Position numbers and translations under genes: made by a program. Shown here piece after piece: positions 9,725 through 18,722 of a stretch of DNA of 60,453 bases. Each line of letters opens with the position of its first letter. The first letter of the stretch is position 1. The stretch lies in the NCBI GenBank assembly GCA_021797825.1, contig JAJZZA010000012.1, forward strand, positions 1-60,453, given 5' to 3'. The notes below the pieces were generated by a model that ran no database searches, was not told the DNA's origin, and saw nothing but the letters and a program-made list of their open reading frames with translations. The DNA comes from Bacillota bacterium. GTDB lineage: Bacteria; Bacillota; Sulfobacillia; Sulfobacillales; Sulfobacillaceae.

Positions 9725-10935
9725 GCGTCGCCTCCTGCCTGCCCCCATCGCGTCAACGCCTGTACGCCCGGCAAAGGCTTGCCTTCGAGAAATTCCAATG
9801 TGGCTCCTCCTCCGGTTGACACATGCGCCATCCGATCTGTCACTCCCGCTTTGGACACCGCCGCGACCGAATCGCCCCCGCCGATGACGGTGCGGGCGGT
9901 CAAATCCGCCAATCCGCGGGCCATAGCCAACGTCCCTCCCGCAAACGCCTCCCATTCGAAGACGCCCATCGGCCCGTTCCACAGCACCGTCCGGGCGGCG
10001 GCCAAAGCCGCCAGGTAGCGCTTAACGCTCTCGGGCCCAATGTCCAGGGCCATTTCCCCCGGCGCAACCTGGTGCGTATCCGCAATCCGCCACGAAGCAT
10101 CGGCGCGGAATGCCGACGCCACCACCACATCGACCGGCAACAGAAGCGGGCGGCCGCGTTGCCAGGCCGCTTGGAGAATCTCGCCAGCGACGGCCACGGC
10201 CTCCGGTTCCACTTTGGACGATCCCAAGGCGATGCCCTGCGCCGCCAAAAAGGTGTTGGCCATCCCCCCGCCAATCGCCATCCCATCGGCCAATTCCAAC
10301 AGACGGCGCAACAACCCCACCTTGTCGCTGACCTTGGCCCCGCCGACAACGGCCCAGTAAGGACGTTCCGGCTGGCCAAGAATCTGTCCCAAGGCATCAA
10401 GCTCTTGTTCCAGCAAACGGCCCGCGTACGCCGGCAGAATGCCCGGCACCCCGACGACCGATGCATCAGCGCGGTGCGCCGTGCCAAACGCGTCGTTGAC
10501 ATAGAGGTCCCCCAGCGCCGCCAAGCGGGCGGCGAACGCGGGGTCGTTCCGTTTTTCTCCCGCCTCAAACCGGAGATTCTCAATGAGCAGCAGTTCTCCC
10601 TGGGCCAGCGCCAGGCTGGCCGCTTGCGCGGCGGGACCCGCCACGTCCGCGACGAAATGAACGGGATGGGGCAAGAGGACGCCCAGGCGCTCCGCCACCA
10701 CCGCCAGGCTCAAAGCCGGGTCATGGCCCTGAGGGCGTCCACGGTGGCTCATCACAATCACCCGGGCCCCGCCGTCCAAGAGTTCCGTTAACGTGGGCAA
10801 GGTCGCCCGCACCCGGGTATCGTCGGCAATCTTCCCGAAATCGTCGATCGGCACATTGTAGTCGACTCGCACCAGCACGCGGCGCCCAGCCACATCCGTC
10901 AATTGCTCCAGTGTTTGAAAACGCATCTCCGCCAT
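9721..10935 (-). CDS. pgk: Phosphoglycerate kinase
   Basis: A roughly 404-aa kinase that transfers phosphate between 1,3-bisphosphoglycerate and ADP. The N-terminal substrate-binding region reads RVLVRVDYNVPIDD, followed by VMSHRGRPQG. The nucleotide domain has VVGGAKVSDKVGLL and the GGGDSVAAV loop near the C-terminus. Three candidate starts lie close together (GTG 10947, ATG 10935, ATG 10926); 10935 has an AGGGTGG site at 8 bases. It is the first gene of the operon pgk-tpiA-gpmI-eno-HAD. Glyceraldehyde-3-phosphate dehydrogenase, which often precedes pgk, is not here. Confidence 0.95.
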   Translation of the reverse strand: MAEMRFQTLEQLTDVAGRRVLVRVDYNVPIDDFGKIADDTRVRATLPTLTELLDGGARVIVMSHRGRPQGHDPALSLAVVAERLGVLLPHPVHFVADVAGPAAQAASLALAQGELLLIENLRFEAGEKRNDPAFAARLAALGDLYVNDAFGTAHRADASVVGVPGILPAYAGRLLEQELDALGQILGQPERPYWAVVGGAKVSDKVGLLRRLLELADGMAIGGGMANTFLAAQGIALGSSKVEPEAVAVAGEILQAAWQRGRPLLLPVDVVVASAFRADASWRIADTHQVAPGEMALDIGPESVKRYLAALAAARTVLWNGPMGVFEWEAFAGGTLAMARGLADLTARTVIGGGDSVAAVSKAGVTDRMAHVSTGGGATLEFLEGKPLPGVQALTRWGQAGGDA

Positions 10936-11514
10936 GATTTTCGCCACCCTGCCGACTGCATCCTCCGGTCGGGGAGCCTACCTCCCGTCATTGTCATACC
11001 CTGGCATCGCGCCGGCAACCTCGCCCCCGGGTCATGGGGACGACAGCACTATCCGTCGCGACCGGCGCCAGGCGGTTTGCGGCCGAAGGCCCGCTTTTCC
11101 GTGCAACCAGGGTCTGCCGATCCCGCCCTTGCCCACCTGCCGGATCGTCCTGCGGACCCGCATCCCAAATCAAGGCGGGCCATGCCCGTCCGCCGCCGGG
11201 CGCCCGCCCTGGCTTGCGTCACGTTGCCGAACATGCCATAGTTTGTACCATATTTCAATAAAAGTGCCAACGCCGCCACCGATATTTTGTCCGCAACTGC
11301 CACCCCCGGCGAGCCGGGCGCAGTCCCTTTGCCGCATGGCACGGCCCGCGTGTCTCCCCCTCCACAAGAGTGGGATTCCGTCGTGGGGTATGTTCCCAAA
11401 TGGCCGCCGATCCGTTGGCGGCGCACGCCCAAGATCACGGCAATCGCCATGACCCGCCCCTATTGTAACGAAAGTCGCGGCGTTCGTGCCACGTCTTGAT
11501 CATGGTTCTCGCTG
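10936..11514. other. Intergenic with long pgk leader
   Basis: No gene is supported. A good sigma-A type promoter on the minus strand (listed separately) implies a leader of about 300 bases before pgk. I could not identify a known riboswitch or attenuator in it, and the part near phoU shows nothing distinctive. Confidence 0.45.
11242..11270 (-). promoter_or_regulatory. Probable sigma-A promoter of the pgk operon
   Basis: On the minus strand TTGGCA (11270-11265), a 17-base AT-rich spacer and TACAAA (11247-11242) form a sigma-A type promoter, 5/6 and 4/6 matches. It lies in the only AT-rich patch of this intergenic region. Transcription would begin near 11235 and read into pgk. Confidence 0.6.
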
Positions 11515-12168
11515 TCAGTCGTTCAAATCTTTGCGTTCGCCGGTCACCATGTAGATAACCCATTCCCCGATGTTGGTCGCGTGATCCGCCACCCGCTCGA
11601 TATAATTTGCCACAAACAGCAGATGGGTGGCCTGGGCGACCGTATCCGGCCGATCATGCATAAGCGTCAGCAATTCGCGGAAAATCGCCGCGTACAGGTG
11701 GTCCACATCGTCATCCAGGCGAATCATGGTGTCCGCCTCTTCAATGTTGCGGTGGACATAGGCGTTTAACGCCAAACGCACCATCGAGGTTGCCAATCGC
11801 GCCATTTCGGGAATGTCCACCAACGGCTTGACGAACGGGTCGGCTTTAAGCCTTAGCGTGATTTTGGCAATGTCGGTGGCGTGGTCCGCCATGCGCTCGA
11901 GGTCGGTAATGATTTTGAGAGCGGTTGACACCGCCCGCAGATCGCCCGCCAGCGGCTGCTGCAAAGCCAGCAGGCTGAGGCAGCGGCGCTCGATGTCCAT
12001 CTCCATGCGGTCGGCGCGGTCGTCATCCGCGATAATTTGCCGGGCCAGGGGCGCGTTCTGCTCCATTAAGGCCCGCACGGCGCGGCGCAGTTGATCCTCG
12101 ACCAAGGCTCCCATCCGGATCAGTTCTTGCTCGAGCGCGGTCAATTCGGTTTGAAAATAGTGGCGCAT
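11515..12168 (-). CDS. phoU: Phosphate transport regulator PhoU
   Basis: A 217-aa, all-helical protein with two PhoU repeats. Each repeat carries the acidic metal-binding pattern, seen as DDDRADRMEMDIERRC and DLERMADHATDIAKITLR in the first half and IERVADHATNIGEW in the second. PhoU links Pst transporter activity to PhoR and prevents runaway phosphate uptake. The ATG at 12168 has AGGGGGT upstream; a GTG two codons earlier is less likely. It is the last gene of the pst operon, ten bases after pstB. Confidence 0.95.
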   Translation of the reverse strand: MRHYFQTELTALEQELIRMGALVEDQLRRAVRALMEQNAPLARQIIADDDRADRMEMDIERRCLSLLALQQPLAGDLRAVSTALKIITDLERMADHATDIAKITLRLKADPFVKPLVDIPEMARLATSMVRLALNAYVHRNIEEADTMIRLDDDVDHLYAAIFRELLTLMHDRPDTVAQATHLLFVANYIERVADHATNIGEWVIYMVTGERKDLND

Positions 12169-12177
12169 GGGCACCCC

Positions 12178-12939
12178 CTACTCATATCGGCCGGTGATAT
12201 AGTTTTCGGTGCGGGCATCCCGGGGGGTGGTAAAAATGGTCCCGGTCTGGCCGCTCTCGATGAGGCGCCCCGCCTCCAGAAAAGCGGTCCAGTCGGAAAT
12301 GCGCGCCGCCTGCTGCAGATTGTGCGTCACCACCACCATCGTATAGCGTCCCTTCAACTCCCGCACCAATTCCTCGATTTTGGCGGTTGACAGCGGATCC
12401 AAGGCGGCGGTCGGCTCATCCATCAACAGCACCTGCGGTTTGACTGCAAGGGCACGGGCGATGCAAAGCCGTTGCTGCTGGCCGCCGGACAGGGCGCGCG
12501 CCGGCCGCCGCAGTTTGCCGCGCACCTCGTCCCACAGCGCGGCTTGTTTAAGACTGTCTTCGACCGTCTTGCGCAGTCTGGCCGGGTGTTTGATGCCGTG
12601 CAACCGGGGTCCGTAGGCCACGTTGTCAAAAACGCTGAACGGAAACGGATTGGGTTGCTGAAAAACCATCCCCACCCGCCGGCGCAGGGCTACCACATCG
12701 ACCGCCGGGCCGAGCACATCGGTATCGCCCACCATCGCCGATCCTTGCCAGCGCACATTGGGCACCCGGTCAATCATGCGGTTTAACGCACGCAGCACCG
12801 TGGACTTTCCGCACCCGGAGGCCCCGATCAGCGCCAGCACCTGGCCTGCCGGCACGTCCAGAGTGATCCCCGTCAAGGCCCGCTGCGCGCCGTACCACAC
12901 CGAAAGATCCGCCACCCGGATGGCTGGAGGCTGAGACAC
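12178..12939 (-). CDS. pstB: Phosphate ABC transporter ATP-binding protein PstB
   Basis: A 253-aa ABC ATPase. Walker A is GASGCGKST, the Q-loop is VFQQPNPFPFSV (typical of PstB), the signature is ALSGGQQQRL and Walker B is VLLMDEPTAALDP. A pair of PstB would power phosphate import through PstC/PstA. The GTG start at 12939 has AAGGGGGGT 7 bases before it. About 24 bases separate it from pstA. Confidence 0.97.
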   Translation of the reverse strand: MSQPPAIRVADLSVWYGAQRALTGITLDVPAGQVLALIGASGCGKSTVLRALNRMIDRVPNVRWQGSAMVGDTDVLGPAVDVVALRRRVGMVFQQPNPFPFSVFDNVAYGPRLHGIKHPARLRKTVEDSLKQAALWDEVRGKLRRPARALSGGQQQRLCIARALAVKPQVLLMDEPTAALDPLSTAKIEELVRELKGRYTMVVVTHNLQQAARISDWTAFLEAGRLIESGQTGTIFTTPRDARTENYITGRYE

Positions 12940-12963
12940 GCGGATTACCCCCCTTCGCGGGAT

Positions 12964-13794
12964 CTAATGGCGGCGCTCAAGCCATAGGGCCAGCCGCTGG
13001 CTTGCCCACAACAAGGCTATCACCAAGCCTAAGAGGACGATACCGGTGGCCGCCGCCTGACCCGTGGCATCGGGCATCAGGCCTTCGGTACGAATATACC
13101 AAAGATGGACGGCCAAGGTCTCACCCGGAGCCGCCAGCCCCCAGTGCGGCGACACGTTGACGCCGGCGGTGAATATCAAGGCGGCCGACTCGCCGATCAT
13201 GCGCGCCGCGGCCAGGCCCAGTCCGTTCACCAGGGACGGCAACGCTTCGGGGAGAACCGCGAACAGCCAGGTTTGCCAGCGGGTGGTGCCCAGCGCCAAC
13301 GATCCCTCTCGCAGCGACTCGGGCACGCCCGCCAAGGCGTCGCCCGCCGAAACCGCGACAAACGGCCAATTCAGCACGGCAAGCGCCACCGTTCCGGTCA
13401 AGATCGAAACCGGCCAGCCCAATTCCGCCACCAAGACGCGATAGGCGACCAACCCCACCACGATCCCCGGCACGCTCAAAAAAACGCGTGACCACCGATC
13501 GAGCTCCCGGGTCCACCAGACGTCGCGCCCGTATTCCACCCGTTGTACCGCGACCGCCAATCCCAGCGGCGCAATGACCGCCATCGCCATCATCACCATG
13601 CTGAACGTATTCAGTATCTCCGGGGCGACTCCGCCGCCCGCCTCCAACTCCCGCGGCAGGCCCAGCAGAAATCGCCAGGAGAGAAGCGGCCAGCCGTCAC
13701 GCAGCAAGGATGCCAGCATGGCCGCATAAACCAGCCCGGTCACACCGGCCAGCCCCAGCGCGGCCCGGTGCAGCGTCAGCCCGCGCCGATTCAT
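12964..13794 (-). CDS. pstA: Phosphate ABC transporter permease PstA
   Basis: A 276-aa inner-membrane permease with about six helices. The cytoplasmic loop that docks PstB is visible (VPESLREGSLALGTTRWQ, with the EAA-like G in the usual position). It forms the phosphate channel together with PstC. The ATG at 13794 overlaps the pstC stop as ATGA, so translation is coupled. The upstream open frame is a shadow of pstC. Confidence 0.93.
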   Translation of the reverse strand: MNRRGLTLHRAALGLAGVTGLVYAAMLASLLRDGWPLLSWRFLLGLPRELEAGGGVAPEILNTFSMVMMAMAVIAPLGLAVAVQRVEYGRDVWWTRELDRWSRVFLSVPGIVVGLVAYRVLVAELGWPVSILTGTVALAVLNWPFVAVSAGDALAGVPESLREGSLALGTTRWQTWLFAVLPEALPSLVNGLGLAAARMIGESAALIFTAGVNVSPHWGLAAPGETLAVHLWYIRTEGLMPDATGQAAATGIVLLGLVIALLWASQRLALWLERRH

Positions 13795-14657
13795 GGTGTG
13801 CGCTCCCAGCGTTCGCTGATCCGAACCAGCATGTACATGCCTGCCATCAGCAACAGCGCCATTACCGCCAATGCCCGATAGCCGGCGGTTCCGGGGGGAA
13901 AGACCGCCAAATCGGTCAGGATTTGCGTGGTTAAGGTGGCTCCCGGACGCAACAGGTTTAGCTGCCAAATGGTCTGGCCGCCAATCACCATTTGCACCGC
14001 CATAGTTTCACCCAGCGCCCGGGCCACCGCCACCAGCATCGCCCGGAACAGGTTGGCCCGGGCGGCGGGCCATATCAGTCGCACCAGGGTTTGGTCGTCG
14101 GTTGCGCCCAGAGCCAGCGAGCCCTCTTGCCAGGTTGGCGGCACCCGGGTCAGGGCGTCTTGAAACAGAACCGCCAGGGTTGGCAGAATCATCAGTGCCA
14201 GCACGATGCCGGCAGAGGCCAGGCTAAATCCCGGCCCTCCCGACCAGCGTCGCACCACCGGCACCACCGTCGTCAGCCCCCACCAACCGTAAATAACCGA
14301 AGGCACGGCCGCCAGCACGGTCAATCCCCGGGTCATCAGCGAGGGGCCCGTTCCCCGCAGCACGCGCGCACCCACCACGGCCAGCGCCATCGCCAGCGGC
14401 AGGGCAAGCAAAATCGCCAAAGCGGTGACCAACAGGGTGCCCGACATAAACGGCACCAGTCCAAATTGGCCGGCCAGCGGGTTCCAGTGCACGCCCAGCA
14501 AAGCCTGCCACACTCCCACCCGGAGAAGAAGCGGTCCGGATGACACCAGCAGCATCAACAGCACGCCCAGACCAACCGCCGCATACAGTCCCGCTGCCGC
14601 CCCCAGCAGCACTTGTTGCCGCCGATCGGTCCGCAGCCGTCGACTGTGCGCCGTCAT
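13791..14657 (-). CDS. pstC: Phosphate ABC transporter permease PstC
   Basis: A 288-aa permease paired with PstA. It has about six membrane segments and the docking loop VPPTWQEGSLALGATDDQ, then a GETMAVQMVIGG helix that is typical of PstC. The ATG at 14657 overlaps the pstS stop (ATGA), and its own stop overlaps the start of pstA, so pstS-pstC-pstA are tightly coupled. Confidence 0.93.
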   Translation of the reverse strand: MTAHSRRLRTDRRQQVLLGAAAGLYAAVGLGVLLMLLVSSGPLLLRVGVWQALLGVHWNPLAGQFGLVPFMSGTLLVTALAILLALPLAMALAVVGARVLRGTGPSLMTRGLTVLAAVPSVIYGWWGLTTVVPVVRRWSGGPGFSLASAGIVLALMILPTLAVLFQDALTRVPPTWQEGSLALGATDDQTLVRLIWPAARANLFRAMLVAVARALGETMAVQMVIGGQTIWQLNLLRPGATLTTQILTDLAVFPPGTAGYRALAVMALLLMAGMYMLVRISERWERTP

Positions 14658-15472
14658 GACGCCTGCCCGCGGGGCAATGGCACCAGTCCATAACGGGCCC
14701 GATCCGGTCGCCGGGCAAGATACCGGACGAAATCGAGCACGGCCGGCGAGGCACCGGGGTTGACGTAAAGCGTTGGGATCGCGTAGTACGGCCAAGCGTT
14801 GGGCTCACGCCGGTCAAAGCTCCGCCCGCCTACCGCCAATTGCACCACCCCCGGCAGTTGACGCTCTCCCTCTACAAATCCGATGGCGCCCGGGGTATCC
14901 GCCACCGTGCGCAGCACGGCCCCGTTGGACAACTGCATCAGCGCGAAGCGGCTAAAGGAACCGCGTCCCCCCAGCACCTGCCGCTCGACCGCCAGCCGCG
15001 CCCCCGAGGCCAGAGGCCGGCCCACCACCACCACCGGCATGGCCTGCCCGCCCACTTGCGCCCAATTGCCAATCCGTCCCCGCAAAATGTCGGCCAGCAC
15101 GTTGGCGCCCACCGCATCCACACCGGCCCGGCGGTTAACCACAAACAGGATGGGCAGCTTCCCCAGCGGAAAACCGACCACCCCGGCGGCCCACTCTGCC
15201 CGGGGCGCAATATCGGACATCGCCACATTGACGTGGCCCCGTCCCAATTCGATCAGGCCCGCCACCGATCCGCCGCCCGACACCACGACCTGGTAGCCGG
15301 GATGGGCGCGCTGCCAAAGGCGGGCCCCCGCCTTGACGTAAGCGAGCACGGATGAGGCTCCCATTACCGAAATGCTCCGGGGCGCCGGCCAGCGGGGAAC
15401 CGCCGGCAGCGCCGAGCCGATGGCTATCCAGAGCGCCAGCACCTTGCCCATCCATCCTTTCCATGCGATCAT
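14654..15472 (-). CDS. pstS: Phosphate-binding protein PstS
   Basis: A 272-aa periplasmic-type binding protein. The phosphate-binding residues are visible in ISVMGASSV near residue 34, SGGGSVAGLIEL near 65 and VAMSDIAPRAEW near 85. It would deliver phosphate to PstCA. The start ATG has AAAAGGGG 6 bases upstream. The N-terminus has a hydrophobic segment (VLALWIAIGSALPAV) but no lipobox cysteine, which is unusual for a Gram-positive PstS; it may stay anchored by an uncleaved signal or be released. Confidence 0.9.
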   Translation of the reverse strand: MIAWKGWMGKVLALWIAIGSALPAVPRWPAPRSISVMGASSVLAYVKAGARLWQRAHPGYQVVVSGGGSVAGLIELGRGHVNVAMSDIAPRAEWAAGVVGFPLGKLPILFVVNRRAGVDAVGANVLADILRGRIGNWAQVGGQAMPVVVVGRPLASGARLAVERQVLGGRGSFSRFALMQLSNGAVLRTVADTPGAIGFVEGERQLPGVVQLAVGGRSFDRREPNAWPYYAIPTLYVNPGASPAVLDFVRYLARRPDRARYGLVPLPRGQAS

Positions 15473-15493
15473 GCCGAACCCCTTTTCAAAACC

Positions 15494-16879
15494 TCAGACC
15501 AGCGGTTCCCCGGCGTATTCCGGCACCCAGACCAAAAACTCCGACCCTCGGCCCACTGTACTCTTGACTTCTATGCGTCCGGTATGCAGTTCAATGATAT
15601 GCTTTACAATCGCCAATCCCAGACCGGTTCCCCCGGAGGCCCGCGATCGCGCCTTGTCGACGCGGTAAAACCGTTCGAAAATGCGCGATTGATCCGCGGA
15701 GGGAATCCCGATGCCGGTGTCGGTGACGCACACCCCGACCAGGCCGGCCTGCTCATCAACCGTGCCGGAAATGGTGATGGCCCCGCCTTCCGGAGTGTAT
15801 TGGACGGCATTGCTCACCAGATTCAAGAAGACTTCCGCCAAGAGATCGGCGTCTCCGGCCATCAGGGGAAGCCCGGGGGGTACGCGGTTGGTGATGGTCA
15901 GACCCGCGCTCGCCGCGCGCGGTGTCATTTTGCTGACGATCGAGTCGATCAGCACGGGCACGTCCACCGGCTGCAACGCCACCGGCAGCGAATGATGCTC
16001 CATGCGCGACAGCGCCAGCAAGTCATCGACCAGCCGGCTCATGCGGTCGGCTTCATCGTGAATGAGTTGAATGAACCGCTCCGCCATAACCGGATCCGGG
16101 TTGTCCAGCAGGGTCTCGGTAAATCCCCGGATGATGGTCAGCGGCGTCTGCAGCTCATGGCTGACGTTGGCCACAAAATCCTGGCGCATGCGGTCCACTT
16201 GGCGCTGCGCGGAGACATCGCGGGCCACCAACACCGCGCCCAGTCCCCCGGTGGGCTGGGTTAAGGCCGCGACCGTGACTTCGACCACGGTGGACTCGTA
16301 ATCCGGCGGACTCCACTCGACGGTCTGCGCTCCGCCCTCCCTGGTCACCTTGTGCACCGCATCATCGATGGCCACATCCCGGATGACCTCGAGCAGATGT
16401 TTGCCCACCACGTGCGGCTCGTCAATCCGGAACAGTTTCAGGGCCGCCGCGTTGCTGAGGGTAATCGTCAATCCGTGGGTCAGGATGATAATCCCATTGG
16501 CCATGCTGGTGAGAATGGCTTCCAGCCGCTGTTTGTCCTGCTCGAGATCATGGGTCCGCTCGGTCAGCACCTCGGCCACCCGGTTAAGCCCATACGCCAG
16601 CGGGTCCAAGGGATCCTCCTGGTCCAGATAGACCCGGGCTTGCAGATCCCCGCTGGCCCAGCGCTCTACGGTTTCATTTAATTGCACCACCGTTTCCTGA
16701 AAGAGCCGCTGATCACGATCAAACCCCATCACAAAGCGGCCGATCCACACCCAGGCCACGGCCAGCATGATCCCCGCCAACACCGTCCCATGCGGTCCGG
16801 GTGCCACCCAGGCCGCCGCCGAGGCCACCAGCAACGCGCCCAACAACAGCCAGTGGCGCCACCCCCGCAACCGGCTCAT
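15494..16879 (-). CDS. phoR: Sensor histidine kinase PhoR
   Basis: A 461-aa membrane kinase. Two helices occupy about residues 10-50 with almost no extracellular loop, followed by a HAMP-like region, a PAS domain at about 115-220, HisKA with the phosphoacceptor His at about 241 (SHELQTPL) and a HATPase domain with the N box (NLVSNAVQYTPEGG), DTGIGIP and GTGLGLAIV. The short sensor region is typical of PhoR types that sense through the Pst-PhoU complex. The ATG overlaps the phoP stop as ATGA. Confidence 0.92.
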   Translation of the reverse strand: MSRLRGWRHWLLLGALLVASAAAWVAPGPHGTVLAGIMLAVAWVWIGRFVMGFDRDQRLFQETVVQLNETVERWASGDLQARVYLDQEDPLDPLAYGLNRVAEVLTERTHDLEQDKQRLEAILTSMANGIIILTHGLTITLSNAAALKLFRIDEPHVVGKHLLEVIRDVAIDDAVHKVTREGGAQTVEWSPPDYESTVVEVTVAALTQPTGGLGAVLVARDVSAQRQVDRMRQDFVANVSHELQTPLTIIRGFTETLLDNPDPVMAERFIQLIHDEADRMSRLVDDLLALSRMEHHSLPVALQPVDVPVLIDSIVSKMTPRAASAGLTITNRVPPGLPLMAGDADLLAEVFLNLVSNAVQYTPEGGAITISGTVDEQAGLVGVCVTDTGIGIPSADQSRIFERFYRVDKARSRASGGTGLGLAIVKHIIELHTGRIEVKSTVGRGSEFLVWVPEYAGEPLV

Positions 16880-17562
16880 GCGTCGCGGAACCGATAGCCC
16901 ACCCCGCGAACCGTTTCAATGAAACGCGGCGAGCCCAGATTGTCCTGCAGCTTCTCCCGCAAGTGCCGGATGTGAACGTCCACCGTCCGCGCATCGCCGT
17001 AAAAATCACTGCCCCACACCCGCACCAGCAACTCGTCCCGGGTAAAGGCGCGCCCCGGATGGCGGGCCAAAATACTTAACAGCTCAAACTCGGTAAAAGT
17101 CAGATTGATTTCGCGGCCATCGACCGCCGCCTCTCTCCGCTCCAATTCCACAGTCAGCCCCGAGGCGCGGATTTCCCCGGCAGAATCCCGGGATTTTGCC
17201 CCGGTGCGGCGGAGGATGGCCTTGACCCGCGCGATCAGTTCCCGGGGGGAAAAAGGCTTGGTCACATAATCATCGGCCCCGAGTTCCAAACCCAACACCC
17301 GGTCCACCTCGTCTTTGCGGGCGGTCAGCAGGATAATGGGAACTTCCGTTTTTTGCCGGATGGCCCGGCAAACGTCCAAGCCGGACATCCCGGGCAGCAT
17401 CACATCCAGAATCACCAAATCGGGCGGTTCCGCGTCAACGCGCGCCAGGGCGCTGACGCCATTGTCTTCGGTCACCACGTCAAACCCTTCCCGGGTCAGG
17501 TTGTAGGCCACCAATTCGGAAATAGCGGCCTCATCATCCACCACGAGCACCTTTTGGGCCAT
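16876..17562 (-). CDS. phoP: Response regulator PhoP/PhoB
   Basis: A 228-aa OmpR-family regulator. The receiver domain carries the acidic pair at residues 9-10, the phosphoacceptor Asp at 53 (LVILDVMLPG) and the Lys in VTKPFSPREL. The C-terminal winged helix (about 135-228) ends in VRGVGYRF. It is coupled to phoR and stands directly upstream of pstSCAB-phoU, so control of phosphate uptake is the likely role. The ribosome binding site GGGGGAGG lies 2-3 bases before the ATG, which is close. Confidence 0.92.
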   Translation of the reverse strand: MAQKVLVVDDEAAISELVAYNLTREGFDVVTEDNGVSALARVDAEPPDLVILDVMLPGMSGLDVCRAIRQKTEVPIILLTARKDEVDRVLGLELGADDYVTKPFSPRELIARVKAILRRTGAKSRDSAGEIRASGLTVELERREAAVDGREINLTFTEFELLSILARHPGRAFTRDELLVRVWGSDFYGDARTVDVHIRHLREKLQDNLGSPRFIETVRGVGYRFRDA

Positions 17563-17571
17563 GTCCTCCCC

Positions 17572-18387
17572 CTATCCGTCCAGCGCGATGCGCCGCGCAT
17601 CAATCCGAATACGCACCACGTTCAGCGATGTCATCGTTTCAATGGCTAATGCAATCTCCTCTTGAATGTGAGCCAGGGTTCCAAAAATGTCATCGGGATG
17701 GGCCAGCACCACGTCCATTTGAATATCCACGCCGCTCGTTCCCGAGGCGACCGCCACCCGGGTCACCCGGGAAACTTTCCCGGCCTGCCGTGCCACATGC
17801 ACCACCAGCGCGGTAATCACGGAATCCGCAATGTAAAACCGGCCCAGACTGGAATAGGTCGGGCGGACAATCGACTTTTCGACCTCCATCTGCCGTCCTT
17901 TGCCCCGAAAGATGAAACGCAGCGGAAAGATCAGATATCCCGAAAAAGATTTCTTGACTTCCATGGTCGGTGCCGGAATCACATGCTTGCCTTCCAGCCG
18001 GCGCGTTTGGCGCGCCATTGTCCGCTCGTCCTGCGAAGTAATCTCCTCGATTCGTGTCCACACCACCGGCGCGCTGCTCAATCCGAGCGCGGTTTGAATG
18101 CGACGAATCATATTCTCCGAGGTCCCCAGCACCAGCACCGCGTCGGGGTGGATGTCCTCCAAGCCCTGCCGGATCGCTGCGGCATGCACCGGATCCGACA
18201 AGATCGCGCGGCGGACCGCCGCCACCCGGGTCGCTTCGCGTTTGGCCGAAATGCCGGCCACGATGCGGCCTTCATGGATCAACAGCCCGTCGTCGATAAT
18301 GGTGTCCACTCCGTGATGCACCGCCACCATCGACGCCCGGTGGCTCTTACCCGTGCCGCTCGGGCCGACTAATGCGACAATTTTCAC
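17572..18387 (-). CDS. P-loop NTPase with C-terminal Asp23-like domain
   Basis: A 271-aa protein of two parts. Residues 1-140 form a small P-loop domain with Walker A GPSGTGKS at about residues 8-15, and a segment that resembles a shikimate/adenylate kinase core. Residues about 170-268 (from YSSLGRFYIADSVITALV) resemble the Asp23/Gls24 (alkaline shock) family. No enzyme activity can be named. It starts with GTG, with GGAG upstream, and sits 9 bases before phoP as first gene of the phosphate operon, so a role in regulation or envelope stress under phosphate limitation is possible. Confidence 0.75.
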   Translation of the reverse strand: MKIVALVGPSGTGKSHRASMVAVHHGVDTIIDDGLLIHEGRIVAGISAKREATRVAAVRRAILSDPVHAAAIRQGLEDIHPDAVLVLGTSENMIRRIQTALGLSSAPVVWTRIEEITSQDERTMARQTRRLEGKHVIPAPTMEVKKSFSGYLIFPLRFIFRGKGRQMEVEKSIVRPTYSSLGRFYIADSVITALVVHVARQAGKVSRVTRVAVASGTSGVDIQMDVVLAHPDDIFGTLAHIQEEIALAIETMTSLNVVRIRIDARRIALDG

Positions 18388-18722
18388 CGAGTTCTCCGCT
18401 CCCGCCTCATGATGTCCATCGCTTGACTTCCATGATAGCGCATTGTCGTCCCATCTCGCGTATATTCACGCCCGAACCGAGTTCTGGCACACCAAGCGGC
18501 GTCCCGGCGGGTCAGAACCCCAAAGCGGCCGCCCGCGGTCCGCACAGCCGTCGCCCGGCTCGTAGTTATAGAAGGAACAACCCGTCGGCCCTGCTCGCCG
18601 CCCGCGGCCCCCGCCGCCGGCCAGCAACTCCCGCCACAAACCGGCCGATCGGTTGTTCGGGTCGGTATTCGATGCATTAACGCGGAGGTCGGGGTTACCC
18701 TTGTGGTAGATGGAGGCGGGTT
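18388..18722. promoter_or_regulatory. Divergent intergenic region, pho operon / CAP gene
   Basis: No gene. It must hold the promoters of the minus-strand phosphate operon and the plus-strand CAP-domain gene. I find no convincing -35/-10 pair and no clear direct-repeat Pho box; a TATCAT at the right distance for the minus strand lacks a partner. Confidence 0.35.

Noticed and set aside
14992-15120. Apparent repeats of GGCC/CACC-rich motifs in pst genes
   Set aside because: Coding-region composition of a GC-rich genome, not a repeat array.
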